Below are positions 32,131 to 43,476 of a stretch of 64,000 nucleotides of DNA, piece after piece. The notes beneath the pieces were generated by a model. The model saw only the letters and a program-made list of their open reading frames with translations, had not been told where the DNA came from and ran no database searches. Made by a program: the position numbers and the translations under genes. Each line of letters starts with the position of its first letter. Position 1 is the stretch's first letter. This stretch comes from Isoetes taiwanensis (taxonomy: Eukaryota > Streptophyta > Lycopodiopsida > Isoetales > Isoetaceae): NCBI GenBank assembly GCA_021234155.1, contig JAJEKV010000186.1, forward strand, positions 389,359-453,358. Direction: 5' to 3'.

Positions 32131-33661
32131 TTAAAACCTGCTTCTGAACCATCTTGCCTTCTCCTCCCTAATTTTATCAGTGCTTCTCAAAATCCTTGGG
32201 CTCAACATCTTAGATTGATCCCCTAAATCTGCAAGATCTGGCTCATAATCAGCATCATCCCTTACACGTCTCAGCCTTCTCTTTCTGCTAGTAGAAGGTG
32301 ACTGCAACTGCTTAGATAGAACATCTAAAGTCCCTTGAACATTAGGCCGAACTGTATTTGATCCCAAACCAGGCTGAGCAATCTTTGACTCCAGGTCAGT
32401 TTTCTATGAGTTAATTTAGGATCAAAAGAAGCAACCTGCTCTATTCTTGCTGGAGTACTCATACCAAGTTCAACATAAAGGTCTTCAGGAATATTACGTT
32501 CCCATTTCAAGCATCTCCCTCCTTTAGCAATGCAGCTCATTTCATATAATATTCATATTTACGTTCAAGAAGTATGAACATCTTATATGTATCATGAAAA
32601 TTTAAAACACAAGAAACACAATAACTTTGCAAAAAACCTGGAAGCCTTCTTTTGATGGTGTTGATGTAGAAAGGAGAATTGGTGGTCTACTTTAGACTTT
32701 CAAGGTGGCTCGCATGTTCTTTTGCTGCATTATCTCAGCATCCTTTTCAATTAATTGAGCTTCCAATAACTCCTCCACAAGCAGATTAGGATCTACAGGT
32801 TTTTAACCAGACTCCAAAGATTCACATGCATACTCTTCAAACATCAATTTTTTTTTCAAGTCTGTGATTTCTACTCCAATTCTTTTGTCCTAACTAAAGC
32901 CCTCTTTTCGATAATACTAGACTTTAGCTTTTCCATATTGCTTCTTTTTTCAGCCAACCTTTTCAAAATTTTATCATTCGATTTCTCATCAGCAGCCAGG
33001 CTAATAATAATATCTTGCATTTCCTTTCCCATTTCCCTATATTTTCTGTCACTAACTGCAGGTTATGCTTCAAATTGGTCTGATCTAGAATAGACTTAGG
33101 AATTTATTAGCAGAAATAACAGGTTTGATATTAACTTCATTTTTTGCCTTTTGATCCTTTTTTCTCGGCCTGCATTTCTTGTAGATCATAGTCTGAGTGA
33201 CAAATGAAGCCCAATTTATATTATAACCTTCGGGATCAAGCAATCTTTCAAGGCAATTTTCCCAAGCAAAAGCATAAGCAACATATTTTCTTACTTCATT
33301 GTTACAAATGCCATCTAGGTAAAACAGTCTCAACAAGCTTTCGAATTTTTTCCTCAAATGTGGTTGAACAAAATGAACCTTGATTGCAGACTTTGAGTTG
33401 AAAGGTTCCTGCCAAACGGATTCCCATTGTTCCTTTGTAATTTGAGTTGTTATCCAATTCTACTTCATCCATTGTTGCTGCCTCTTCTACCATTTCACTT
33501 GATTGACGAAGATCAGTTTCGGATAAACAATCTACGTTGTGGGCGAGCAAAGGATTTGGGAATTGGGATACTCTGCTCTTGACTCTGCTATAGAAAAAGC
33601 AGATCAAATTTGGGATGTCAAATGATTGAGAAGAAGCTTTACTCGTGGGAACCGAGGTCAA
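32131..33661 (-). pseudogene. Open segments of unidentified multi-exon gene (b)
   Basis: The N-terminal segment (33661-33302) has FCSTTFEEKIRKLVETVLP; it shifts into 33357-33085 with EVRKYVAYAFAWENCLERLL and NINWASFVTQTM, then a basic RPRKKDQKAK stretch. Next comes frameshifted coiled-coil-like sequence, then 32540-32325 (GRCLKWERNIPEDLYVELG) and 32367-32131 (TSRKRRLRRVRDDADYEPDL). The (Y/F)xAxAFA...(I/V)DW-type pattern is loosely like the segment of the Ulp1-like gene at 19.4 kb (YFARAFAL..VDWED), so it may be a relative of that transposon gene on the other strand. Confidence 0.35.
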
Positions 33662-33961
33662 GGTAGTACGAGGTATTTACTACGGGCAGTCACGTTTTCT
33701 CTCGACTACAAGTGCTTTAGGTGCTAAGTGCTTTCGCGCTTTTTTGGGTAGCATTACTATATTCACACCCTCAGTTTCTAGTACTATTCATGTCCATCAT
33801 AAGTGATTTGGCTCTTGGTAAAACAATAGTAGATGTTGTCAAATCGCATCCACAACTTGATAGGACTACGGACATGAACCCCCTATCTTGAGTCTTATTT
33901 GATAAACTAGAGACATGTCCATCAAATTGCCGAATCCATCAACATTGGCCTCCATCTAGCT

Positions 33962-34201
33962 ATGGCACATTTTGGTCCTGAACGTGATTCCATTACTTGC
34001 AAGATGAACCATGAGGACCTCTTGCAGTGCCCCGAGCGAGGTATACCGCTTGAAGACTAGCTGACCACTGTTGCTCTCAATCCTTGCCATTATCCTGATC
34101 CCTTCGATGTTATCATCCATCTTATATGGAATAGAGAGCATCAAATGTTTATAATCGAAAGGATCTCTGGAGCGCCTGGTGACGATGATTCAGAAGAGTA
34201 A
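33962..34201 (+). pseudogene. Small acidic-tailed protein, third copy (one in-frame stop)
   Basis: 79 codons from ATG to TAA with one TAG at 34058-34060. The second half, FDVIIHLIWNREHQMFIIER, and the acid end GDDDSEE align with the two tandem genes at 17.1-18.0 kb. Upstream of the ATG the TATA box seen in those copies is not obvious. It is on the opposite strand and 16 kb away, so the family has spread. Confidence 0.45.
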
Positions 34202-34732
34202 TCGTACTTGTAATCTTGTTGTAATCTGGTTGTGTTAGTATACAACAGGTATACATAACCTTTTGTAATACACGTAACCGTACTGTAAGTATAGAGGTAT
34301 ACATAACCCTCCAAGGTATACTATATAAAATTATTCCAACTTGTCTTCAGAATTCCAAATTTAATGAAACTCTGCTTCATATAGTGTCACTTACTAGGTC
34401 ATGTCATTGTCAAACTAATGTCACCATTTATGTCACTTGTAAAGGCATATATAATGCCATTTACGAGTCAATTGCATTTCATGAATCATCTAAAACAACC
34501 ACTTAATTGATTGCAATATAGCAATGCATTCATATGAAATTTCCGAAAATGATTTAAAAAGCAAAATCATTTATTCTTGGCTTTGTAAGCATAATAATTC
34601 ATATATTTGAAATTTTGATACTGTATTTGAAACTCATAATCATTCGTATTTGAAAACCTAATAATGTCTATAGATCGAACACACAAAACGTAGAATCATA
34701 GGGAACGAATGAAAGTCAACTCGTTATCATTT

Positions 34733-35880
34733 CATAGGTAATGTAGGTTCTGGTTCCCCTCGCTTAAAATAGATGTCTTTACAGATAGATATCTTGCACC
34801 GTTTTTTTTCTTCCGAGGTGGTGTTCTTGCTCTTGTCTCGGAGTCAGTACTTTCGCTTTCATCATCATTGCTTTCACTCCCATCTTTATCATTATCATTT
34901 TCCGAAGAGCTGCCAGTAGCAGATGTACTGCCACTTAAAGACTCGTAACTGGAGGATGTACTTGTGTTGGTGCTACTCCCTAATTTATGGTGCTCAGTAT
35001 TACCATCTCCTCCTTCTTTGGGTATATATTCACCAAAATCAGTTTCCTACGCGTTCAAAAACGACATTTTATTATTGTTTTCTTAAACGCAAATAAAATT
35101 CAAAACATATAAATAAAAAACTAAACTGCACCTTTTCATCAAATAAGCCAACGATATCTAATTCTTCCGAATCTGATACAATACTGGGGACATCAACAGT
35201 TGCAATGGAATTACTCACTTCCATAACTAAGTTATTTCTTGAAGTGCCTGCTTCATCGTTCTATTAAAAAAATAGAGCGAAAATGAATTAAAAACATAGA
35301 GCGAATATAGTTTCAAATGTCAATAACTTCTTAGGAGTTTCCTTTACTCTAAACGTGCACTTTATAGGACCTTTTCCGCCATAATCCCTGGCATCAAACT
35401 TGTAAAGCAAAAATTTAATTTAGTCAAATAAATTGTTGTATTAATTATATGAATAACACATGTTCTTACCTTTACTTCAGAAACGTCTTGAAACTTAATC
35501 CACGTCTTAAACCCGCCTGCATTGATTATTTCTTCGAGTTGCATGGCAGTAGGGTATCCACGATAATACATGAACTAGAATTAGTAATGCTATGGTTCTC
35601 TTCTTATATAGAAGAGAACCATCATTCTGGGGAAAGGGACGTCTGTTTTGGCGTCACGCTATTTGGGACGTAGGAGTCATCTTTAGCCTGAGCTTTCTTT
35701 GGCACATGATTCCTTTAGCTCTGTCTGCTACATATATCTGTAGTTTCCAAACAATTCTCATCGGCGTTTCCTTTGAGCTGAATTCTCCTTGTTCCAGTGT
35801 TTCCCTACAGCTTATTCAAGCACAATTTCATTATATACGGACTTTTTCCAAGTCCATAAACATCCCAAAGTGATTTAAAC
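34733..35880 (-). CDS. 3' exons of an unidentified gene with a Ser/Asp-rich C-terminus
   Basis: Exon-like pieces with good splice sites. 35574-35470 reads YRGYPTAMQLEEIINAGG and FKTWIKFQDVSEVK, followed by GTAAG. A 71 bp intron (35399-35469) ends ACAAG, then FDARDYGGKGPIKCTFRVK (35398-35342). A further piece ends DSEELDIVGLFDEK (about 35255-35130). The last exon, after CGCGTAG (35045-34733), has ETDFGEYIPKEGG, a Ser/Thr/Asp/Glu tract and RTPPRKKK before the stop. Upstream, 35880-35640 reads GLGKSPYIMKLCLNKL with two stops. Reading phase is kept across the 71 bp intron. Family unknown; a transposon or host gene are both possible. Confidence 0.4.
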
Positions 35881-36525
35881 TGTGTAGAATACAAGGTTTG
35901 ACCATGGAATATAATAGCATCAGTCGATACTTTGGCAAGCTCCATACAAATATTACCTTATTCTCCAAGATTAAGGCAACCAATAAAAGAGAAACATTCC
36001 AACACATAAATTTCAGATTATATTTACAACATTCCAACACATAAACTTCAGATTATATTCATAGATAGTAGGAGTACCCAAAGACGTGTGTTGGAATCAT
36101 CATCCAGCATTTTGAATTATAACATAATATGCACTGATGATGACATGGCAAAACAAATGTCGATAATATTTTGTTGAAAAGGAAGATCTGAGCATGCAAG
36201 AAGGCGTGCACATGTGCAAAAGAATAAAATAGAGATCGTGGCTTGCATTTGGAGAGCGATGTTTTGGCAAACCGCTGGAAGTTAGAAACCGAAGTTAGAA
36301 TCTGTGGTCGGATTTGATGTAGATTTATGTGGCCTGGGTATTTGGCCTGATAGGTTCTCATTATGGGATTTAGTGAGAAAGGATTTTCTCTTGTAACCAT
36401 ATCTGGTCGGAAGTGCTATTGCCGAGTTTGTTAGCCGCTTTTTGATTCAAATATCAAGCTATATTCTGCTCTCTGCTATCAGACACATGCAACTCCCTGG
36501 CCAATAAAAGGTAAATCAATAGAAG

Positions 36526-36549
36526 GAAATTGGGCGATCGCCCAATTTC
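36526..36549. repeat. Perfect 24 bp palindrome GAAATTGGGCGATCGCCCAATTTC
   Basis: A perfect palindrome with core GGGCGATCGCCC. Related palindromes follow at 36955-36978 and, degenerate, 37118-37145, then in the foldback at 38.4-38.7 kb. Confidence 0.85.
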
Positions 36550-36954
36550 GTCTCCTCAAATTCATCTAAAACTTTATGTTATTGAAATCCCTTACACTTC
36601 AATTTCAATAGCCCAAGCTTTGCAGCAAACAACAGTTGCTCTGTATCTTCAAACAGGTAATTGATGCAGTGGCTCTCCAGAAAACCTAGATCCATCTGAA
36701 CTGATTCGCGTTCTTTTGCACCTACACTTCACAGACAAGCACTTGCACTCTAACAAAACAAGCTCTTTAGATGAGGATGTGCTTCTGTGAAAATACTTCA
36801 ACGAATTAGAATCTGCAATTTAAGGAAAGACATGAAGCCAATGAAGTCCGCCCAACTTACCGTCAACAAATGTAAAGCATAAGGTAAGCTTCGTTTCATC
36901 ATATTCGAAGGCACAAAATCTGAAGAATCCAAACAAAGCGTCTGTCTATGGAGT

Positions 36955-36978
36955 TAAATTGGGCGACCGCCCAATTTA
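36955..36978. repeat. Second palindrome of the GGGCG..CGCCC set
   Basis: TAAATTGGGCGACCGCCCAATTTA apart from the two central base pairs is a perfect inverted repeat. The flanking words (gtctgtctatggagtt) resemble those before the degenerate third copy at 37118-37145 (gtgtctgccgatacaagtt), so these may be diverged units of an older repeat. Confidence 0.8.
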
Positions 36979-37885
36979 GCCTCCATAAACTTCAAAAGAG
37001 AAGTTTCGCTGAGCAAATTTGGAACCCACTCCAAACATTTCCCTGCTATGTTTAACCATACAGTCAACAAATCTTTGTGTTTGGAAACAAAGTCAAAGAA
37101 AGTGTCTGCCGATACAAGTTAAATCCGGGGAACGCCCAATTTAACCACATCAAATCCAATCCTGCACTCTTCTCGCTTTACTTCACATAAAGCACAAGCT
37201 ATAGCCTTCAAAGTTCTAAGGATGAACTGTACCTTCTGCAATCATGAGGAAATGCAAGCATGTCAAATAAAATACCCCTGCAAGCACAAGCAACTTCTTG
37301 TATATCATGTATCTCCTGTATATTCCTTGTAGAATACCAGACGAATTCCAGCATACTCTTCTCTACAAAACTGAGTTGCTTCACCGGTTTCCTATTTGTC
37401 TTCGCTGCCCCAAATCCGCTATGTTCATTCTGCCTTGTCCTTCACCAGAATACTTCTATAGCGCCATTCACTATGCTTCATACAGCAATCCGCAGCTCCA
37501 GATCCATGTTCATCTCCTTTTCAAAGATCTTCAATCAGACAAGAACAAATCCAGCCAGCTTTTTTATTTTTTTGCCAGAAGCCGCTGGTGATAGAAACGC
37601 AGCACCTGGTGATAGAAGCCGCCCAAGATAGGGGCCATCGGAGATAGAGGCGCCCCTTCGTGGACGCATAGTATTTCCTCCCCTAATAAAAAAGGGGAGA
37701 GAAAATGGACACGTCATACGCATCTCTTTTAAATTTGAAATTTGAAAAGCAAACGTCACGTGACTTTAATTTTTCACGCGAGTGACACCTCCGTCAGTTT
37801 TTAAAATTTAAAATTTCTCCCTCGTTCAAAAGGTTCTTGGCAGCGAGTGCCAACTCTCTTAAGATTCTTGGGCACGGAAGAGCAA

Positions 37886-38005
37886 GGCGCGGAGGAGCAG
37901 CTGATCGCTTTGCATGTGGCGGACATTATACCAGTAAGTCTATTGGGCGCGGAGGAGCAGCTGATCACTTTGCATCTAACGGATATTATACCAGTAAAGT
38001 CTATT
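37886..38005 (+). repeat. 60 bp tandem duplication
   Basis: ggcgcggaggagcagctgat starts at 37886 and again at 37946; both units run through ttatacca(g)taa. One unit reads tgcatgtggcggaca, the other tgcatctaacggata. Not obviously coding. Confidence 0.75.
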
Positions 38006-38260
38006 TGAATGTTGACGAGAAGAGTACATTTGTACCATTGCAAGAATGTTTGTTACAGGCATGTTGCAGCATTCAAGAACGCACTGATGATGAGATGATG
38101 AGACGCACCTTCGTCTTCAAAATGAGGTAGGAGCTTTATTGTTCAAATCACGTAGCTAGAACAACTTGAATCAAAGATGTGCTAAAGATGCTGTTATTAG
38201 AAGATTGTTATGCTACTAGCTTGGATCAAATCTGGTGGTTGTAACTAAATAGGGCTCACC

Positions 38261-38590
38261 ATGCTGTCGACCAAATACGACAGGCACCCATTTTGACAGC
38301 CCAAATTTGTCCAGCGAGCTTGCAGGGGTGTAATTTCATGCAGGGCTGGTGCCATTTTGGTGACCCCGAACAGGGCCGTTGCTCACTTTGGTCGGCCCAA
38401 ATTGGGCGGGCGCCCAATTTTGGGGCAAATTTTATTTTTATTTTTTTTTTTGACCCCAAAATTGGGCGCCCGCCCAATTTGGGCCAACCAAATGAGTGTT
38501 TGAGCTCATCAAGCCCTGCACGATATTGGATCCCGGCAAGCTCGCAGAGCAAATTTGGGTTAGCAAAATGGGTGCTCATTGCATTTGGTC
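38261..38590. repeat. Long foldback (inverted repeat) element
   Basis: Left arm about 38269-38425, right arm about 38454-38590. The inner 27 bases of the arms, through AAATTGGGCGGGCGCCCAAT and ending TTTTGGGG, are perfect complements around a T-rich loop of about 28 bases. Further out, GAGCTTGC, CCCAAATTTG, GCACCCATTTTG and GACCAAAT recur in complement. A further degenerate palindrome with the same core lies at 38641-38662. It has the form of a foldback MITE or a hairpin-producing locus. The 150-codon open frame across it (38293-38745) is not credible as a gene. Confidence 0.75.
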
Positions 38591-38749
38591 AACCCAAATT
38601 GGACGGATTTAAGGGCAATTTCTATTTTTTTTGGGCCCTCAAATTAGGCGGGTGCCCAATTTGGAAGCACCAAACCCCAATTTGGGCTCACCAAATTAAG
38701 CCAACGCCCTCCCCCCTCCCTCCCTCTGTCTATCTCCCTTTTTAAGACA

Positions 38750-41700
38750 TTTTCACCAAGTTTTCATGTAATTTTCATGTGTGTTTTGTGCTTGAAAGCG
38801 ATGTAGGTACCCAATTTGTAATGGTGTATCTTTCATTGCTTTGCAGATATGAACGTGTCTAGTTTTAAGATGATTTCTTGCCATGACAATTCACTACTGT
38901 CTCATTTAGTCCTAACCGACTCATAGTGTTGAAGATGTGTTTGAATGTCAGGGAAATACACTCTAGGAGACTCTAAATGCTCACGATAGAGGTATGGCAT
39001 CACCTTCGGCCTAGCAATCTCAACTTTTATTTTTGGATTATTTCATTACATATGGACAACTACAATGCCAAAGCTATATGTGCACTATCTATTGTCAGTA
39101 TATAGGCAGACTCGCTGTAAGAACATGTATGTCCATTTGACAAGCCATCCATGAAGGTCTTACCGTGAAATTTCTCTTGCAACTGGACGATTCATTCGTA
39201 CAAAACAGAAATAGGTATGTGATTTTATATCTTTCATATCTTTCAATAAATATGTGCGCATCTCTGATGATGAGAGCTTGACCGGGAACACTGGGCACAC
39301 CGGGCCTCTAGTTTCTGAGCTTGAGAATACAGAGCGTCAAGCCATCACACTGAGGAACGTTGGTGCGTGGAAGGGTAAATCCATACCAGAATTCAATCCA
39401 TTCACTCCTCCCAATAAGAAGAAACTACTCAACAGTGTCAACATTCCAGTGCTTGTTTTTGAAGCATATGCAGCACTCGCTGGGGATGTCTGTTAGTGTA
39501 CGAAAAATGTCATTGAAGCAAGATCTCCAAAAAAAGGTCTATAAATTGCAAAAATAATGAAATTTTGTTTATTCTTTCATTCAGGTACTGTTTATAGTTG
39601 GTAGCTAAGAGATGGGTCTTTTATAACATGGTGTGTTTTTGTTGCTCTTCTTGTTATATGCTCGTAGGGTTGGCATGTTGGCTTGGGGTCTTGCTCCGTC
39701 GATCCCTTGTTTTTGCTGGATCTTTATAGGTTGGGGTGCGTGTCCCTTAATTTCGTGTTTTAAACCTGTCATGTTGTTTTGTTGGAAAGGTGTTCTTGCT
39801 TTCAGTTTGTCCTTTAAGTTAGATAAGGTTGGATTCTAGGGTCTTGGGTCTTACATTCCTAGATTAAAAGCATAGCTTAGATGCTTTAGATGTCTCTTGG
39901 ATGGTGTTGTTTGGTTTAGTTTTATAAGGCTTTGTTGGTTTTTGAGGCGTTTTGAGTCTAGGATCTGTTGTCGTGCTTCATGGGTCCAGTACAGCATAGC
40001 CTAGATACTTTTTTGTATTTTTGATGAACAGTCGATCCTTGTTCTTATACCATGTTTTCCTGTTTTTTCAGTTCGTTGCATAGATTGGTTTGTTTGGACA
40101 TAGCTTCATGAATCTTGTCGAGTTGTTAGGTCATAAAGGTTAGGCTTTTTTGGTGTGGGAAGGATTTTGGTTTTCTTGTGTTTCACTTTGAGGCAGGCTT
40201 GGTTTGAGGTATTCCCATGAGGGTTGTTAGTTCTAAGGGTTTCCTTTTTGGACGCCGGTATCCCACCCAATTTTTACATGTTACATGGTTTTCTTAATGG
40301 TTTGCTTGGTTATTTTCCACTGGATATGGTTGTTCCGGCTCTGGCTTGTCCCTTCAACACGAGGTTGCTTAAGGCCCAGGCATTAACAGGCTCGATGTTT
40401 ATTGAAGAACGAGATATGGCTTTTCATTCATCTTGAATTAGGCAAGTATGTTTTACATAGTGTTTGGTGCTTATATTGTCGACTCAACCACATCAGGCTT
40501 CATTTCTCGTAAGCTTTTATATTTTTAAGATTTCATTGTTGTTTGACATCTTAGTCTCAGTCCGACGGCTAGCACATAGGGTGCCTCGACCACTTATACA
40601 GGTTCAAGTTTTTTTGCTATCGAATGCCCTAAATTGAGCTCATATTTGTTTATATATTTCTTTTCCTTGAAATTGTATTCTGTGGATGCATGCTCTAGGT
40701 CCTTGTGGATTTCTTTGTTCCTTGAGTGTTCTCTATTCTCCAGTAGTGCGTCTATGCATGTGCTATAACCATGTACCAGTTCTAAGATAGGTTGGATTTA
40801 TGATGGCTTAGTCTTTTAGCTTTGTTTTTCTGGTTTTATCATGCGATGGTTTTTCTGTTATATGGAGTTTTTTAAAAAAGATGTATTCTACTTAACTTGG
40901 CTTGGTATCGGAAATCTCCCTCGAAATTGTAGCCCGTGCATGTACTATAGTCTCATCTTTGCCATGTTTTATTTCATTATCTAGACAGTTTATTTTAGAT
41001 TACATATTCTATTGTGAGCTCTATAGTTCATGTGTACATGCATCTTCTGCTACAACCTGGCATTTATCTCGGTAATTACATGGTTCATTTTTTAAAGTGC
41101 ATATCCATTTTATATTTTATCGGCTAAAATAGTTCGTTTGTAATAAAGTACATATGTACATGCACTTGTCAATTCCCGTTTGGCCCTCTTGTTATTCGCT
41201 AAATGATTCATTTTGATATTGCTCAACCCATGCATCGATTCCCTCATCTTGGACTTGTCAAGTACTTGCGATATACCACCTCATACAAGTGTTGCCAAAT
41301 CCTGAGCATGTTTAGTAAATGGCAGGGGTTTATATCTCCTCGATGACAGGATGGAAATTGGATGTGTTGGGAGACACTATTTTCACGGTTACGTATCTAT
41401 TTTGATTTGCTCTTTGGTTTTTGCATTTTCTACAGGTGAGTTCGCTTTGCACAGGAGCATTTTCACTAACATTTTTTCATTCTTTAGGGTGGGAGCATCC
41501 ATTTTGGCATAAAGTGTCGAATGTCTAATTCTTTGCTTGGCTATTTCATGTATTTCTATCTTTGCAGTCTATGGTAGCGTCCTTTGCACTATAGGTTTCT
41601 TAGTTGAGGGATGCTCATTTGTTTGTCCATTTCACATTGTTTTCTCTTCGTTCTGCAGGTTATGGGGTTCTCAGTCATCGAATTTAGTTTTGTGGTTATG

Positions 41701-42277
41701 CGGTTCGTTGGTTTAGTTAGAAGTGGCTCATTTCTCTCCATTCTCGCCTGCCTGTAGTTTCATTTCGTGCTCCCTATGTTTGCTCTACTTCTTTTACCTC
41801 ATGACTTTCCCTCCTTCTTCCTTTCCTTTTGCATAAATGTCTCGTCCCATTCAACCTTTGCTGCATCAATGGTACCAATTGCTCTATTTGTTCTTACTCC
41901 ATGTATCTCACGATGTCCCCTTCGTTTGGTTTTTCATTCCTTGATATCTTTTGATTTGTTGTGCTCTGGTTCCTTTGTCTTAATCCCATTTCTCCATCCA
42001 TTTCATTTGCTTCTATTTCCTTTTTTGCTCTAAGTTTCTTGTGCTTTATCTCTAGATGTATGTGTAGGTAGGTAAGTGCATGCTTCTTTCTCATATGTTC
42101 TCAGTTGTTCTCATGGATGCCCTTATAAGGGCCTATACTCTCTCTTTTATCATAGATTCTTAATATCTTATGAATGTCCGTGAGGGATTTTTAGACATTT
42201 GCATTTGTGACTTTAGCTCCTTTATTCCAGTTTGCTCAGTCCTCTATTTGCGATTCTTATTCCATCTATTTCATTAT
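38750..42277. other. T-rich DNA without supported genes
   Basis: 39206-39496 has one 80-codon frame (ENTERQAITLRNVGAWKG) with no recognised domain. From about 39600 to the copia LTR the plus strand is strongly T-rich with many TTTGTT/CTTTGG words. Its last part (42085-42277) is repeated at about 61920-62110, on the other side of the copia element. Confidence 0.4.
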
Positions 42278-42925
42278 TGTTAGTGTGTATCATGTTATAT
42301 TATATGCATCCTATATTCATGAGAAGCAGTGGCAGTGAATATATTGTAGCTACAAGAACAACCTATGAGAAGCAGTGGCAGTAGGTTGTACTGGTCTTAC
42401 AGGTTGAAGATTCGTATTGAACAGTTAGAGATGCAAGCAAATGAGTGCTTTATGTATATAAGTGCTTTATGTGCTTTATGTGCTTGATGGAAACGCTATA
42501 TTCCTTCTGTTGGCCTGTGGGATATAAGATGCAGATGAGGTTTCTATTCTGAGTCACTTGGATCTAGCCGTAACCGTCGTGCAAGAGATATATAGGAACG
42601 ATGAGAAGATGAATAATTATGAGGATCAAGTATTGATCAGATCAAAGGGTAGAGGGGTGCCGGGTTTGATGAATTCGAGCTCTCAATGCTTAAAACTATT
42701 ATTATCTATATTTTGAGCTTAGGAAGTACTCATTGATTAGAAGTGATGAAATGATTTTTAGCATATCAAGGAATGAATGACCATAACTTGGCTTCCTTGA
42801 TACTAGATGCTTTTGTACTTGAAGATGGTTTATTGATTTAATATTGCTAGACTGAAAGTACAAGGAAATCATTGTGTTGAATTTACATCCTTGCAAAGGA
42901 ATTGTCTTTCTTGATTAATCCAACA
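42278..42925 (+). repeat. 5' LTR of copia element
   Basis: 648 bp. It has a TATA box (TATATA, 42455-42460) followed by a short run of gtgctttat repeats. It is near-identical to the 3' LTR at 60358-61009; most visible differences sit at CAG/CTG words. Confidence 0.95.
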
Positions 42926-42926
42926 G

Positions 42927-42938
42927 TGGTATCAGAGC
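42927..42938 (+). promoter_or_regulatory. Primer-binding site of copia element
   Basis: TGGTATCAGAGC one base after the LTR, complementary to the 3' end of plant initiator-Met tRNA. Confidence 0.9.
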
Positions 42939-42958
42939 CTTAAAATTCCAAGTGCAGG

Positions 42959-43476
42959 ATGTCGACAAGATTTGGTGCAAATCTTCTAAATTCCATAGAG
43001 ACATTCAAAGGAGACAGTGGGTTTCAATTGTGGAAACAAAGTATAAAAGAGGTATTGGAATTTGAGAATTTGTGGTATTTATGTGATCCAACTAGTGCGG
43101 GAGGGGCGGTATAAATAGCTCGGGGGTAATGGCACGGGAGGATCTAGTGCTAGTGCTAGCTCATTGCGGTGGTGCCTGAGACGGAATCTCCAAGTCTTTG
43201 GAGGAGATACTAGTGCAAGTCTTTGGCAGGAGTGCAACCTTGAGAACAAGTGCAGATGAGAAAACAAAGATTATGGAGGCTCAGTCAATAATTAGCAACA
43301 AGGTTGGTACTGTGATTAAATTGAAGCTAAGGGGTAAGTCTCCAGCAGAAATGTGGAAATATATGATTGATAACTATGAGATAAAATCCTCATCTCAAAT
43401 AGATGTTCTGGAGAAGCAATTAAGAAGGTTAAAACTTTATGAAAAGGACAATATTACAGAATTTTTAGAGAAGTTT
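42959..43476 (+). pseudogene. gag: Copia gag, first part
   Basis: Starts MSTRFGANLLNSIETFKGDS, a normal copia gag start with the F-x-G-x-x-(F/Y)xxW motif (GFQLWKQSIKEVL). It is then interrupted by a stop and frameshifts at 43112-43200. It resumes around 43240-43476 as the UBN2-type gag core (ISNKVGTVIKLKLRGKSPAE, LEKQLRRLKLYEKDNITEFL). The frame is cut by the nested gypsy LTR at 43477 and resumes in phase at 56591 after one copy of the agttt duplication. Confidence 0.85.

Noticed and set aside
34360-34460. GTCAC/GTGAC-rich stretch resembling CACTA subterminal repeats
   Set aside because: No CACTA-type end word was found next to it, so no element boundary can be supported.
38293-38745. 150-codon open frame on the plus strand
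   Set aside because: It spans both arms of the foldback and a T-rich loop; no domain and no sensible composition.
39600-42277. Short T-rich open frames (for example 41767-42033)
   Set aside because: Phe/Leu/Ser-rich readings from pyrimidine-rich DNA, no start context or homology.
42702-42896. 64-codon minus-strand frame, identical at 60786-60980
   Set aside because: It is repeated only because it lies in both copia LTRs; not a gene.
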